A program made the translations under genes and the position numbers. From Rhodospirillaceae bacterium (GTDB taxonomy: Bacteria > Pseudomonadota > Alphaproteobacteria > UBA8366): 64,000 nt of DNA. This document shows, piece after piece, positions 8,733 to 18,867 of the stretch; position 1 is the stretch's first letter, and each line of letters starts with the position of its first letter. The notes under the pieces are model-generated. The model was given only the letters and a program-made list of their open reading frames with translations, was not told where the DNA came from and ran no database searches. The DNA lies in the NCBI GenBank assembly GCA_002722095.1, contig PBKG01000007.1:9457-73456 (forward strand), in the 5' to 3' direction.

Positions 8733-11591
8733 ATGCCCGACTCGATAAGTATCCGCGGCGCCCGCGAACATAATCTCAAGGATTTCGACATCGATCTGCC
8801 GCGCGATCAGCTGATCGTAATCACCGGCCTTTCGGGGTCCGGCAAATCATCTCTTGCGTTCGATACAATTTATGCCGAAGGCCAACGGCGCTATGTGGAA
8901 AGCCTATCGGCCTACGCACGCCAATTCCTCGAAATGATGCAAAAGCCCGATGTGGATTCGATTGAAGGCCTGTCGCCAGCGATTTCCATCGAACAGAAGA
9001 CCACCAGCCGCAACCCGCGCTCCACTGTAGGCACAGTAACGGAAATTTATGACTATCTTCGATTGTTGTTCTCCCGGGTAGGAACCCCATTTTCGCCGGC
9101 CACTGGACTACCCATCGAAAGCCAAACGGTCAGCCAAATGGTCGACAAATTACTGGCGATGGAGGACGGAAGCCGTCTGTATTTACTCGCCCCGATCGTA
9201 CGCGGCCGCAAGGGCGAATATCGACGCGAATTGAAAGATTTGCAAAAACGCGGCTTCCAAAGAATCAAGATCGATGGCGAACTTTACGACCTCGACGATA
9301 CGCCGAGCCTGGATAAAAACAAGAAACACGACCTCGAAGTCGTGGTCGACCGCGTGGTCCTGCGCGATGATCTCGCCGAAAGGCTAGCTGATTCATTGGA
9401 GACCGCGCTGGAGCTCGCAGATGGTCTCGCCATCGCTGAAAATGCCGACGACGGAGAACGTACGATTTTCTCGGCGCGCTTCGCCTGTCCCGTCTCAGGT
9501 TTCACCATCGACGAGATCGAACCGCGCCTCTTTTCGTTCAACAATCCTTTCGGGGCATGCCCCGCGTGTGACGGGCTTGGCACCACCATGACCTTTGACC
9601 GGGCACTCACCGTCCCGGACGATACTAAAAGTCTTGGCGATGGTGCCGTCGCGCCTTGGTCGCATTCCTCATCACCATATTACCGTCAGACGCTGGAAAG
9701 CCTTGCGCGGCATTTCGATGTGCAGATGCGCACCCCGTTCGGCGAACTACCCGACAAGGTGCAAAAAGCGATCCTGTTCGGGACCGGGAAAACCGTCGTC
9801 AAAATGGAATATGACGACGGGCTCAGAAACTACACGACGAAAAAACCTTTCGAGGGCGTAATTCCCAATATGGCCAGGCGGTGGAGGGAAACGGATTCGA
9901 GTTGGATCCGCGAGGAACTCGAGCGCTATCAGACCAAACACGCTTGCGAGAAGTGTTCCGGCGCCCGCCTCAAAGATGAAGCGCTCGCAGTCAAAATCGA
10001 TGGACTTCATATCAGCCAGCTCTGCACCAAATCCATTGGTCAGGCGGTCGCGTGGTTCGACGATGTAGAGGGAACGCTGAGCAAGAATCAGAAACACATT
10101 GCCGAGAGAATTTTAAAGGAAATTCGCGAGCGGCTTGGCTTTCTGGCCAATGTGGGTCTCGAATATCTGACGCTGGATCGGGCGTCAGGCACACTGTCCG
10201 GCGGCGAAAGTCAGCGCATTCGGCTCGCCTCTCAGATCGGCTCCGGTCTCATGGGCGTACTCTACGTACTCGATGAACCCTCGATCGGGCTACATCCCCG
10301 AGATAACAACCGCTTGCTAGAGACCCTTCAGCACCTCCGTAACCTCGGGAATACGGTAATCGTCGTCGAACATGACGAGGAAGCCATGCGGGCCGCGGAT
10401 TATCTGGTGGATCTCGGGCCTGGCGCCGGGCGCCATGGTGGCCAGCTCGTCGCCTTCGGCCCGCCGGAAACGGTAATGAAAGCGCCTGAAAGCCTGACCG
10501 GCCAATACCTGACGGGCTTTCGTCAAATTCCCGTACCGACCGAACGTCGCGGCTCCGATGCTGCGCTAAAACTTCGCATCGAAGGTGCGACGGCAAACAA
10601 TCTCAAAGATCTGAGTGCGGAAATCCCGCTTGGCACCTTCACCTGCGTGACCGGCGTATCAGGTAGCGGCAAATCCACGCTAACCATCGAGACGCTCTAC
10701 CGGGCACTGGCACGGCGGTTGAACGGCGCGCGCGCGGTGCCTGGAGCCCACGACAAGATTGTCGGGCTCGAATATCTCGACAAAGTCATCGATATCGATC
10801 AATCGCCGATCGGGCGGACTCCGCGCTCCAACCCGGCGACTTATACCGGTGCCTTCACGCCAATCCGAGAATGGTTTGCGGGATTGCCCGAAGCCAAAGC
10901 TCGTGGTTATGCGCCGGGACGATTTTCCTTCAACGTAAAAGGAGGACGTTGCGAAGCTTGTCAGGGCGACGGGGTAATTAAGATCGAAATGCACTTCCTC
11001 CCGGACGTCTACGTTCAGTGCGATGTCTGCAAGGGGCGGCGATACAACCGCGAAACGCTTGAAGTACGATACAAGGACAAGTCTGTCGCCGATGTCCTCG
11101 GCATGACGGTAGAGGAAGGCGCGGAATTCTTTTCCGCAGTGCCATCCATTCGTGACAAGCTCAAAACCCTCGAACGGGTCGGATTGGGTTATATCCATAT
11201 CGGCCAGCAGGCGACGACTTTGTCCGGCGGCGAAGCGCAAAGGGTCAAACTCGCTAAGGAACTCGCCAAGCGCGCTACTGGCCGTACGCTTTACATTCTC
11301 GACGAACCCACCACAGGGCTGCATTTCGAAGACATCAAAAAGCTGCTCGGAGTGCTGCACGCGCTCGTCGAAACGGGCAATACGGTGGTCGTCATCGAAC
11401 ATAATCTCGACGTCATCAAAACCGCTGATTACATCATCGATCTGGGCCCCGAAGGCGGCGACAAGGGCGGCGAACTAGTAGCTTGCGGAACGCCAGAGGA
11501 GATCGCCGGTGTCGCGTCTAGCTATACCGGGCAGTATCTACAGCCACTGCTGGGCCAGCGGCCAAAACGTAAGCGGAAAAAAGCGTCCTAG
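8733..11591 (+). CDS. uvrA: excinuclease ABC subunit A
   Basis: A 952-residue UvrA, the damage-recognition ATPase of nucleotide excision repair. Seen in order: Walker [11 protein letters not shown] near the N terminus, a zinc-finger region with CPACDGLG and later CEKCSG, the first signature [12 protein letters not shown], a second Walker [11 protein letters not shown], a second zinc module (CEACQGDG and CDVCKGRR), the second signature [12 protein letters not shown] and Walker [13 protein letters not shown]. The ATG at 8733 is preferred over an upstream in-frame one because the family starts [15 protein letters not shown]. Its stop overlaps the convergent MmgE/PrpD gene by four bases. Confidence 0.97.
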   Translation: MPDSISIRGAREHNLKDFDIDLPRDQLIVITGLSGSGKSSLAFDTIYAEGQRRYVESLSAYARQFLEMMQKPDVDSIEGLSPAISIEQKTTSRNPRSTVGTVTEIYDYLRLLFSRVGTPFSPATGLPIESQTVSQMVDKLLAMEDGSRLYLLAPIVRGRKGEYRRELKDLQKRGFQRIKIDGELYDLDDTPSLDKNKKHDLEVVVDRVVLRDDLAERLADSLETALELADGLAIAENADDGERTIFSARFACPVSGFTIDEIEPRLFSFNNPFGACPACDGLGTTMTFDRALTVPDDTKSLGDGAVAPWSHSSSPYYRQTLESLARHFDVQMRTPFGELPDKVQKAILFGTGKTVVKMEYDDGLRNYTTKKPFEGVIPNMARRWRETDSSWIREELERYQTKHACEKCSGARLKDEALAVKIDGLHISQLCTKSIGQAVAWFDDVEGTLSKNQKHIAERILKEIRERLGFLANVGLEYLTLDRASGTLSGGESQRIRLASQIGSGLMGVLYVLDEPSIGLHPRDNNRLLETLQHLRNLGNTVIVVEHDEEAMRAADYLVDLGPGAGRHGGQLVAFGPPETVMKAPESLTGQYLTGFRQIPVPTERRGSDAALKLRIEGATANNLKDLSAEIPLGTFTCVTGVSGSGKSTLTIETLYRALARRLNGARAVPGAHDKIVGLEYLDKVIDIDQSPIGRTPRSNPATYTGAFTPIREWFAGLPEAKARGYAPGRFSFNVKGGRCEACQGDGVIKIEMHFLPDVYVQCDVCKGRRYNRETLEVRYKDKSVADVLGMTVEEGAEFFSAVPSIRDKLKTLERVGLGYIHIGQQATTLSGGEAQRVKLAKELAKRATGRTLYILDEPTTGLHFEDIKKLLGVLHALVETGNTVVVIEHNLDVIKTADYIIDLGPEGGDKGGELVACGTPEEIAGVASSYTGQYLQPLLGQRPKRKRKKAS

Positions 11592-12961
11592 TCGAAAGTG
11601 AAAAGTTGGGCGAATTCGCCTAGATCCTCGAAGCTGTCAATTGCCCAGCAAGCCGCAATCGCTCGATCCATCTGCTCGTCGGTCATGAGATGGTTAGACA
11701 ATCGACGAAACTTTGCCTCGATTTCATCATCGCTCATTGGGTTCTCGGGATGGCCCGGAGGGGTCTCGCAAATTTCCTCATAAACCGACCCGTCGGGCAT
11801 CGTGACCTTGATTGCGGTGCCGAATTTCTCGGGCAGCAACGCGGTCAGGCTGTCGTCGACAGTAAGCTCGATCCTCGACATGACCGTGCGCACATCCGGG
11901 TCCTTCAGCTTGGCGTCGGTAAACTGCTCGGCGCCACACGCCCGGTCGAGCAGTGACACAGCAATGCAATACGGAAAGCTGTGGTCGGCGGTTTCGCGAT
12001 CCTGCGGGTTGAACTTCTTAGGATCCCAGCTCGGCTTTTTGAGCGCGAAATCATGGTACCGCGCTTCGATATGCTCCGCCTCCCGCGGGTCGAAATCATG
12101 TTTCGTAACCACGTCGATCGCCGCCTGAATCGAGGATTGCGTCATCATCTCCGCGGCATAGGGTTTGAGGCAGGTCTCGGTGATCATATAGTGACCGTCC
12201 ATCGGAGCACGAAATGCGTCCGTATCCGCATCGCCGGCGATGACCGGAATCCAGCCCCAGCGCCCTTCGTAAATCTGTTCCGGCCCGGTCAACCCGTCGG
12301 CCGCCATCATCGCCGCCTCGACGCCGGACTTGCAGATGTAAGGCTCCGACGTCGCTTTCAGCATTGGAATGTTGCCGTGCTTGGATTCCGTCAGTGTGTT
12401 GTTATGGCTACCCGCAATCGCGATGGCGTTTGCGCATTGCGTGGCATCAAGGCCCATCAGTTTGGAGGTCAACGACGCGCCGGACATGGCGAGGTTGGTC
12501 GCACTGGCCCAGCCTCGGTTCCAAGTTGAGCCACAATGATGGTTGAGTCGAAGCTGCATTTCATAACCGACAACGGTGCCGAGGATCACCTCGCGTCCCG
12601 ACAGCCCTTCCGCCTCTGCCACTGCCAACGCGGCAGCAACATTACCGCTCGCATGCGACGGATCGCGGCGATAGCAATAATCGTTGTGATCGAGGTAACG
12701 GAGCGCGGTGCCGTTCGCAAAAGTGGCAAGCACCCGGTTGGTCTTGCGACCATCGCCCAGAATGGTCGCTTCGCCGGAGGCTTGATAACGATCCACATAG
12801 CCGCGCACGATTTTGGTGGGTGGGCCGTCATAGCCCCCCATCGCACAAGCCAGGGTATCGAGAATTACCCGCTTGGTGAATTTGAGGACGTCGTCGGGCA
12901 AGTCGTCGTAGTCGATCCCGAGTAGGATGTCGGCAAGATCGTCGCGGATATAGCGGTCCAA
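11588..12961 (-). CDS. MmgE/PrpD family protein (first paralogue)
   Basis: A 457-residue member of the MmgE/PrpD family, which includes 2-methylcitrate dehydratase and cis-aconitate decarboxylase. Seen: the family opening [21 protein letters not shown], the helix [15 protein letters not shown], a [15 protein letters not shown] segment, and a [16 protein letters not shown] tail. The frame is open upstream to 13084, but that would overlap trmFO. I place the start at TTG 12961, where the protein becomes family-like and a GGGAGAAA ribosome site sits just before it. Substrate unknown. A second, shorter-diverged paralogue lies at about 16.2 kb. It is not next to prpBC, so methylcitrate function is not assured. 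Confidence 0.85.
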   Translation of the reverse strand: MDRYIRDDLADILLGIDYDDLPDDVLKFTKRVILDTLACAMGGYDGPPTKIVRGYVDRYQASGEATILGDGRKTNRVLATFANGTALRYLDHNDYCYRRDPSHASGNVAAALAVAEAEGLSGREVILGTVVGYEMQLRLNHHCGSTWNRGWASATNLAMSGASLTSKLMGLDATQCANAIAIAGSHNNTLTESKHGNIPMLKATSEPYICKSGVEAAMMAADGLTGPEQIYEGRWGWIPVIAGDADTDAFRAPMDGHYMITETCLKPYAAEMMTQSSIQAAIDVVTKHDFDPREAEHIEARYHDFALKKPSWDPKKFNPQDRETADHSFPYCIAVSLLDRACGAEQFTDAKLKDPDVRTVMSRIELTVDDSLTALLPEKFGTAIKVTMPDGSVYEEICETPPGHPENPMSDDEIEAKFRRLSNHLMTDEQMDRAIAACWAIDSFEDLGEFAQLFTFD

Positions 12962-13015
12962 TGGTTTCTCCCGAATTTTTGCGCCAGCTGCGGCCAGTCG
13001 TGCTAATTCCTTAGC

Positions 13016-14377
13016 ATGGTTGATCGAACTTCGCCCATCCACATCATCGGCGGTGGCCTCGCCGGATCTGAGGCTGCTTGGCAAACTGCGCAGGCCGGTG
13101 TGCCCGCGGTACTACATGAGATGCGGCCCGAAAAAGGCACCGACGCGCATCAGACCGACGGGCTGGCGGAACTTGTCTGCTCCAACTCCTTCCGCTCCGA
13201 CGACGCGACGAGCAATGCGGTCGGTGTATTGCATGAGGAAATGCGGCGCTGCGGCTCTTTGATCATCGCTGCGGGTGATGCGCACAAGGTACCAGCGGGT
13301 GGTGCACTGGCGGTCGATCGAGACGGTTTCAGCCGAGCTGTGACGGAAGCACTCGAAGCCGAACCGTTAGTTACTATCGAACGCGGCGAGGTGGCCGGAA
13401 TGCCACCGAACGATTGGGACAATGTCATCATTGCCACCGGCCCCTTAACATCCCCTGCCCTAAGCGAAGCGATTCTTGCGCTTACCGGCGAAGAGTCCCT
13501 CGCCTTTTTCGATGCCATCGCACCGATCATCTACAAGGACAGCATTAATTTCGACAAAGCCTGGTTCCAGTCCCGCTACGACAAAGGCGACGGTGCCGAT
13601 TACATCAACCTGCCGATGGACGAAGCGCAGTATTCGGCCTTTCTGCAGGGCGTAATCGATGGCGAAAAAACCGAATTCAAGGAATGGGAGGACACGCCTT
13701 ATTTCGAAGGCTGTTTGCCGATCGAGGTTATGGCCAGCCGTGGCCCGGAGACGTTGCGCTATGGCCCGATGAAACCGGTCGGCCTGACCAATCCCCACAA
13801 ACCGAAGGTCAAGCCCCATGCCATCGTACAGCTACGTCAGGACAATGCGCTCGGCACGCTCTACAACATGGTCGGATTTCAGACCAAACTTAAACATGGC
13901 GAACAAACCCGTATCTTTCGCTTGATCCCGGGGCTCGAGGAGGCTCGGTTCGCGCGTTTAGGCGGATTGCATCGCAATACCTTCCTCAACAGCCCACGCC
14001 TGCTCGATATGCGGTTGCGTTTGAAAGATGAGCCACGGTTCCGCTTCGCAGGACAAATCACCGGCGTCGAGGGATATGTTGAGTCCGCGGCTATGGGACT
14101 ACTGGCAGGACGTTTCGCAGCCGGAGAACGACTGGGCGTAGAGTGTTCGCCCCCGCCCGAAACGACCGCGCTGGGCGCCCTATTGGGACACATCACCGGT
14201 GGGGCCGACGCGGGAACCTTTCAGCCGATGAATGTGAATTTCGGCTTGTTCCCGCCGCCGCCAATTCCCGACGGCGTGCGCAAGCTAAAAGGACGCGCAC
14301 GGAAGGAAGCCTATGCGATGCGAGCGTTGACGCATATCGACGACTGGCTCGACACCGCAAAAGCGGCAGCCGAGTAA
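13016..14377 (+). CDS. trmFO: methylenetetrahydrofolate-tRNA-(uracil-54-C5)-methyltransferase
   Basis: A 453-residue TrmFO, the folate- and FAD-dependent enzyme that makes m5U54 in the tRNA T-loop. Seen: the N-terminal FAD site [17 protein letters not shown], the VLHEMRPEK segment, CSNSFRSDD with its conserved cysteine, and the C-terminal [12 protein letters not shown] block. The length matches the family (about 440-470). The start is 54 bases from the divergent MmgE/PrpD TTG start, and the ribosome site is weak. It ends one base before the convergent squalene-synthase-like gene. Confidence 0.96.
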   Translation: MVDRTSPIHIIGGGLAGSEAAWQTAQAGVPAVLHEMRPEKGTDAHQTDGLAELVCSNSFRSDDATSNAVGVLHEEMRRCGSLIIAAGDAHKVPAGGALAVDRDGFSRAVTEALEAEPLVTIERGEVAGMPPNDWDNVIIATGPLTSPALSEAILALTGEESLAFFDAIAPIIYKDSINFDKAWFQSRYDKGDGADYINLPMDEAQYSAFLQGVIDGEKTEFKEWEDTPYFEGCLPIEVMASRGPETLRYGPMKPVGLTNPHKPKVKPHAIVQLRQDNALGTLYNMVGFQTKLKHGEQTRIFRLIPGLEEARFARLGGLHRNTFLNSPRLLDMRLRLKDEPRFRFAGQITGVEGYVESAAMGLLAGRFAAGERLGVECSPPPETTALGALLGHITGGADAGTFQPMNVNFGLFPPPPIPDGVRKLKGRARKEAYAMRALTHIDDWLDTAKAAAE

Positions 14378-14378
14378 T

Positions 14379-15224
14379 TTACATCCATCGGCCAATTAAC
14401 CGTTTGAACGCTAAACGAAGTTCATGAAATGGTATCGGCAGTGACAACTCGGGATCGTAGGGGTCGTATCCGGCTTTCTCGAGACGACTGAGATGCCATC
14501 GCGCTTGAGCCGCACAAAACAGCGCCGGGAACGCCTCTCGCGGCAACGTTAGGTCCGCAACGTCTTCAAGCCGGGCGACCGCCACCTCAGCCAATTGTCG
14601 AACTGCCTCACATAGCTCCGGTGACGGTCGTAAAGACCGAACCATCCTTTCGGTTAACCCCGCCGCAACCATCACCTCGAGAGGAATAAAATTTCGATTT
14701 TGGCCGAAGAAATATGGTGCCGCGCGTAATAGGCCGGTCAGCCCGTACGCCGCCGCTGCCGCATCGGCCGCTTTTTCCGCTTCCTCATGGCCCGTTTCGA
14801 CCACTTGCAGGACCAACCGATTGAGCGGGAGCGTCGTGTCATTCAGATAGGCCAGCAATTGTGCACTGTCCCGAAAGGGCTCATCGGATAGGTCCCTTGC
14901 CCGGCCATCGATAAGAGTTTCGAACCGCCCGCGCGATAAACCCCAACGTCCGACGGCGCCGTCCAACGCCTGCACAACCTGATGACGTCGCGGCGATCCA
15001 TCGTAGATTTCGCCAATTGCATCGCGCCACCACTGCAGACGTATTTCTCCTAAGGTTGTCTCTGAAACGGTCTCGCGGGTTTTGGCGATTTCATGGTTGA
15101 AGGCAAAGATCGCCCACAGCGCCGGACGCCTGTCCGCCGGCGCGAAGAGGCTCGTGACATATGATTCATGCGCTGCCTCGCGCACCAAATCGCGGCAATA
15201 GAGATCGTGTGCCTGCCATTTCAT
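14379..15224 (-). CDS. squalene/phytoene synthase-like protein (NDUFAF6-type)
   Basis: A 281-residue protein of the squalene/phytoene synthase fold. The aspartate-rich motifs needed for prenyl-diphosphate chemistry are lost: the first motif reads FNHEIAKTRETVSE and the second AAYGLTGLLRA with no DxxxD. This pattern, plus IRLQWWRDAIGEIY and the C-terminal SLPIPFHELRLA, resembles human NDUFAF6, a complex I assembly factor, rather than HpnC/D or CrtB. It lies within 3.5 kb of secDF-yajC and the Mth938 gene, a neighbourhood I recall for complex I assembly-factor homologues in Alphaproteobacteria. Function is inferred. It converges on trmFO. Confidence 0.82.
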   Translation of the reverse strand: MKWQAHDLYCRDLVREAAHESYVTSLFAPADRRPALWAIFAFNHEIAKTRETVSETTLGEIRLQWWRDAIGEIYDGSPRRHQVVQALDGAVGRWGLSRGRFETLIDGRARDLSDEPFRDSAQLLAYLNDTTLPLNRLVLQVVETGHEEAEKAADAAAAAYGLTGLLRAAPYFFGQNRNFIPLEVMVAAGLTERMVRSLRPSPELCEAVRQLAEVAVARLEDVADLTLPREAFPALFCAAQARWHLSRLEKAGYDPYDPELSLPIPFHELRLAFKRLIGRWM

Positions 15225-15396
15225 TACCGCACCCTAGCAAAGTTTTTTCGCCAATTCAGGACGCTCGAGGATCAAACAGCCGCCCCTTCCCTCGGCTCGC
15301 GAATCCCCTTAAGGTCTTGGGTGGTTCAGGCGTTCGGATCGTGAGGCTCCGTATATGCCTAAATCTAGTGATGAATGAGGGAGAGAGTATTTCATC

Positions 15397-16005
15397 ATGG
15401 CTGCTATTCTGACCAATTTACGTAATACGATTATTGCTGGCTTCGTGCTCGCGATAATTCCGTTCTATCTTTATTTCACCGGTACCTATGTAGGCGTCGA
15501 ATTCGGCAAGTTCTTTTTCCGCTGGCTGCACGTGCTGTCAGGCGTGATGTGGATCGGCCTGCTTTGGTATTTCAATTTCGTCCAAATTCCGAATATGCCG
15601 AATATTCCAGACGATCAAAAACCGGCAATCGGCAAGGTGATCGCCCCGGCGGCACTTTGGTGGTTCCGATGGGGTGCAATGGCCACCATCGCAACCGGAT
15701 TGGTGCTCGCATGGTTGAACGGCTACATCATGGATGCAATTGCGCTGGGCGCGACGATGGAAGAACCCAATATGGGCGTCATTCTTATCGGCATCGGCAT
15801 GTGGCTAGGCGCCGTCATGTGGTTCAATGTCTGGTTCATTATCTGGCCAAACCAGCAGAAAGCGCTCGGTATGGTCGAAGCCAGTGACGACGAGAAAGCG
15901 GCGGCCGCCCGCACGGCGATGCTGTTTTCTCGCACCAATACGCTGCTGTCGATCCCAATGCTGTTTTGCATGGTCGGCGCGCAAAACCTATTCACGGTTT
16001 CCTGA
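15397..16005 (+). CDS. PuuD-type (urate hydroxylase membrane-domain) protein
   Basis: A 202-residue polytopic inner-membrane protein with about five predicted helices. It resembles the N-terminal membrane domain of PuuD-type urate hydroxylase. Seen: FRWLHVLSGVMWIGLLWYF with conserved H45, and GAVMWFNVWFIIWPNQQ. Full PuuD carries a C-terminal cytochrome c domain; this protein stops after the membrane part and has no CxxCH. No purine-catabolism gene is nearby. The ATG has a clear GAGGGAGAGAG ribosome site. A terminator follows it, so it is probably a single-gene unit. It could serve a respiratory or structural role instead. Confidence 0.8.
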   Translation: MAAILTNLRNTIIAGFVLAIIPFYLYFTGTYVGVEFGKFFFRWLHVLSGVMWIGLLWYFNFVQIPNMPNIPDDQKPAIGKVIAPAALWWFRWGAMATIATGLVLAWLNGYIMDAIALGATMEEPNMGVILIGIGMWLGAVMWFNVWFIIWPNQQKALGMVEASDDEKAAAARTAMLFSRTNTLLSIPMLFCMVGAQNLFTVS

Positions 16006-16030
16006 CCGGAACCGAAACATGAATTTCAAG

Positions 16031-16057
16031 GAACGGGGCCTTCGGGTCCCGTTTTTT
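16031..16057 (+). terminator. Rho-independent terminator of the PuuD-type gene
   Basis: GGGGCC and GGTCCC arms around a TTCG tetraloop, preceded by AAC and followed by GTTTTTTG. It sits about 25 bases after the stop at 16005 in the correct orientation. Confidence 0.9.
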
Positions 16058-16185
16058 GTTGCTGACCGCATCGAATTTGAGAGGCCTAACGAAAGTCGCC
16101 TATCGAACTATCAGGTCAAATGATATCGTCTTCAGCAATTCGCCATCGTCAAAACTTAATTTTACGTATAAAGCGGCCCTCACCA

Positions 16186-17541
16186 ATGGACCCCACTACC
16201 GAACGCTTGGTCGATTACACGCTTGCCACTCGGTTCGAAGACCTGTCTGAACCTGTAATTATAGCGTGCAAGGATCGACTGCTGGATACGCTCGGCTGTA
16301 TCGCTGGCGGCTATAACCATCCTGTTGCGATTGCGACGCGAAATTTCGCCGGGCGCTACAGAATGGACCGGCCCGCAACGATCATCGGAAACGGGTGCGC
16401 GGCTACCCCTGACATCGCTGCTTTCGCAAACGGGGTCGGACTTCGCATCCTCGACATGAACGACAACTACCGGGTTAAAAGCGGCGGTCACCCGAGTGAC
16501 ATACTCGGCGCTCTATTCGCCGGCGCGGAACTCGGCACATGCGACGGCCGGTCTTTCCTCACTGCCATGGCCATTGGATACGAAATCTATTGCAGCATTT
16601 GTGACGCTACCGACATCAATGGCAAAGGGTGGGATCAACCAGTATTCGGGGTGGTGGCCTCGGCACTGACGGCAGGCCGGCTCATGGGGTTGGGCCGTGA
16701 GCAACTGGGCCATGCGCTTGCCATGGCATTGGTCCCCAATATGGCGATGATCCAAACACGAAAAGGTCAACTCAGCGCCTGGAAAGGCTGCGCGGCCGCG
16801 AACGCCGCCCGCAATGGCTTGTTCGCAGCCCTTTTGGCGGAAGAGGGTTTTACCGGTCCCGAACAACCGATCGAAGGCACCCACGGGTTTTGGGACATTG
16901 TCGGAGAATTCGAATGGCCTTTGCAGTCCGGCGAACCGCCCGAGCGCATTCGTGGCTCCGATATGAAAGCCTTCCCGATCTGTGTCCATGGTCAGACCGC
17001 TGTCTGGGTTGCGCTGGGTCTTCGAGAGAAATTGCAGACGGAGAAAATTGCCTCGGTCCGTATCGAAACTTATCACCGTGCTTTCGAAATGATGGGCCAA
17101 GATGAGAGCCGCTGGGCGCCTACGACCCGGGAAACGGCGGATCACAGTCTTCCCTATGTCGTAGCGGCTGCCCTGCTGAACGGCCCCATCGACGAGACCG
17201 CATTCGCCCCCGACGCTCTGAAGGACGGAAAACTATCCGGTCTGATGCAAAAAATTACTGTCACCGCAACGGAGGAAATGACCTCGCGCCATCCGGCGGG
17301 GATGCCATGCCGGCTGACAATCACCCTCGATGACGGCAGTGAATTTGCTCATCAGCTCGATTTTCAGAAGGGGCATCCCTCCAATCCGATGAGCGAAGCG
17401 GAACTTTCAACGAAATTCAAAAATCTATTTGCCACCTACGGAAATGAGGACCAGGCTGACGAGGTCATCGACATTGTTCGCAGGTTCGAAGAAGCCGAGG
17501 CCGTGGCGGAACTCATCACCGCAATGGGAAAACGCAGCTAG
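16186..17541 (+). CDS. MmgE/PrpD family protein (second paralogue)
   Basis: A 451-residue MmgE/PrpD-family protein, sharing with the 11.6-13.0 kb paralogue the opening (DYTLATRFEDLSEPV), LLDTLGCIAGGYNHP, the TRETADHSLPYVVA block and GHPSNPMSEAEL near the end. The start at 16186 (MDPTTERLV) fits the family better than the upstream in-frame ATG at 16120. The ribosome site is weak. No known partner (CoA ligase, PrpC, aconitase) is adjacent. Its stop overlaps the convergent Mth938 gene by four bases. Substrate unknown; dehydratase, epimerase or decarboxylase activities are all possible in this family. Confidence 0.85.
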   Translation: MDPTTERLVDYTLATRFEDLSEPVIIACKDRLLDTLGCIAGGYNHPVAIATRNFAGRYRMDRPATIIGNGCAATPDIAAFANGVGLRILDMNDNYRVKSGGHPSDILGALFAGAELGTCDGRSFLTAMAIGYEIYCSICDATDINGKGWDQPVFGVVASALTAGRLMGLGREQLGHALAMALVPNMAMIQTRKGQLSAWKGCAAANAARNGLFAALLAEEGFTGPEQPIEGTHGFWDIVGEFEWPLQSGEPPERIRGSDMKAFPICVHGQTAVWVALGLREKLQTEKIASVRIETYHRAFEMMGQDESRWAPTTRETADHSLPYVVAAALLNGPIDETAFAPDALKDGKLSGLMQKITVTATEEMTSRHPAGMPCRLTITLDDGSEFAHQLDFQKGHPSNPMSEAELSTKFKNLFATYGNEDQADEVIDIVRRFEEAEAVAELITAMGKRS

Positions 17542-17912
17542 AGCGGAATTAAGGCGGCGGCGACCCTCCGCCCTTCGGCCAACAGCACGTTATAAGTACG
17601 GCAAGCCGCACCGGTATCCATACTATCGATGCCGACGCCCTGAGCCCGACTTTGCTGTTTAAGAGCGGCTGGAACCATTGCCATCTTCTCACCACAACCG
17701 ATCAGCAACACCTCAATTGCCGGATCGGCCGAGAACACGGGCGCAAGGCATTCGAAGCTTAGGTCTGCAATGCTGGGAACTGGCCAAACCAAGGTTTTTT
17801 CGGGCACTACGATTACGCTTGAATCCCAAACCTCACCCGCGACCCGAAATCGGCCTGGACCATAGCTATCAATGACCTGAACTCCTTCGGGGACAGTCGG
17901 CGTGACGTCCAC
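17538..17912 (-). CDS. Mth938-like domain protein (NDUFAF3-type)
   Basis: A 124-residue single-domain Mth938 (DUF498) protein. Seen: a beta-strand start VQVIDSYGPGRFRVAGEVWDSSVIV, the central strand IEVLLIGCGEK and the C-terminal MDTGAACRTYNVLLAEGRRVAAALIPL. The human homologue NDUFAF3 is a complex I assembly factor, and I recall its bacterial homologues sitting beside secD/secF/yajC, exactly as here (9 bases after secF, same strand). With the NDUFAF6-like gene 2.3 kb away this makes a consistent pair. The biochemical role is not known. Confidence 0.88.
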   Translation of the reverse strand: MDVTPTVPEGVQVIDSYGPGRFRVAGEVWDSSVIVVPEKTLVWPVPSIADLSFECLAPVFSADPAIEVLLIGCGEKMAMVPAALKQQSRAQGVGIDSMDTGAACRTYNVLLAEGRRVAAALIPL

Positions 17913-17921
17913 GGAAGGTCC

Positions 17922-18851
17922 TTAAGTACTCGGCTCGGGCGAGTACTCGTTCTCGTCGGCGCGCTGAACCTTGAGATACAGCAACATCGGGACCGCTAAC
18001 GCTACCGAAGAATAGGTTCCGATCATGACGCCGAAAATCAACGCAATCGAGAAGCCTCGAATGACCTCACCGCCAAACAAGACCAATGACAACAACGCCA
18101 GCAAGGTGGTCACACTGGTCATCACAGTCCGTGCCAGTGTTTCATTAATCGATTTGTTGAACAGTTCGGTTAGAGGCAGCTTTTTATAGCGGCGCATGTT
18201 TTCCCGTACACGGTCATAGATCACGACGGTATCGTTGATGGAATAGCCTGCAATGGTGAGCAACGCCGCAACCGAAGCCAGATTGAACTCCAGCCCCAGC
18301 AATGAAAACAATCCGATGGTCGCGATGACATCATGAGTAAGCGCAATCACCGCGCCCATGCCGAACTGCCATTCGAAACGGAACCAGACGTAGAGCAGTA
18401 TCGCGCCGATCGCCATCAAAACCGCGATTATGGCGGCCTCCTTCAATTCGTCACCGACCGTGGGGCCAACGGTCTCGGTTCGGCGAAACTCGACAACTTG
18501 ATCTCTGATCGCGTCCTTTACGACATCAAGCGCTTTCTGCTGTTGCGGATCGCCCCCTTCCTGCCGCTGAACACGGATCAACACATCATCCGGCGCGCCA
18601 AATTCCTGGATGTTGACCTCACCCAATCCCAGTCCACCAACCGTACTACGCAATTCCCCAACATCTGCGGGACCCTCGGTCTTGATTTCAATCAGAATGC
18701 CACCCAGAAAATCGATGCCAAGATTCAGCCCTTTAAAGCCAAAAAGCCCCAACGAACCGATGATTAGAAACGCGGATATTGCCAAGGCAATGAATCGCTT
18801 ATCGATAAACGCAATATTTGTGTTATCGGGGACGAGACGCAGTTTTTTCAT
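17922..18851 (-). CDS. secF: protein translocase subunit SecF
   Basis: A 309-residue SecF with six predicted membrane helices. Seen: an N-terminal helix, the periplasmic region ILIEIKTEGPADVGELRS, and the membrane-domain motifs GYSINDTVVIYDRVREN and LARTVMTSVTTLLALL. With SecD it uses the proton gradient to pull exported proteins through SecYEG. It starts 16 bases after secD and forms the operon yajC-secD-secF-Mth938. Confidence 0.96.
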   Translation of the reverse strand: MKKLRLVPDNTNIAFIDKRFIALAISAFLIIGSLGLFGFKGLNLGIDFLGGILIEIKTEGPADVGELRSTVGGLGLGEVNIQEFGAPDDVLIRVQRQEGGDPQQQKALDVVKDAIRDQVVEFRRTETVGPTVGDELKEAAIIAVLMAIGAILLYVWFRFEWQFGMGAVIALTHDVIATIGLFSLLGLEFNLASVAALLTIAGYSINDTVVIYDRVRENMRRYKKLPLTELFNKSINETLARTVMTSVTTLLALLSLVLFGGEVIRGFSIALIFGVMIGTYSSVALAVPMLLYLKVQRADENEYSPEPST

Positions 18852-18867
18852 GACTTCTCCCCCTCGC

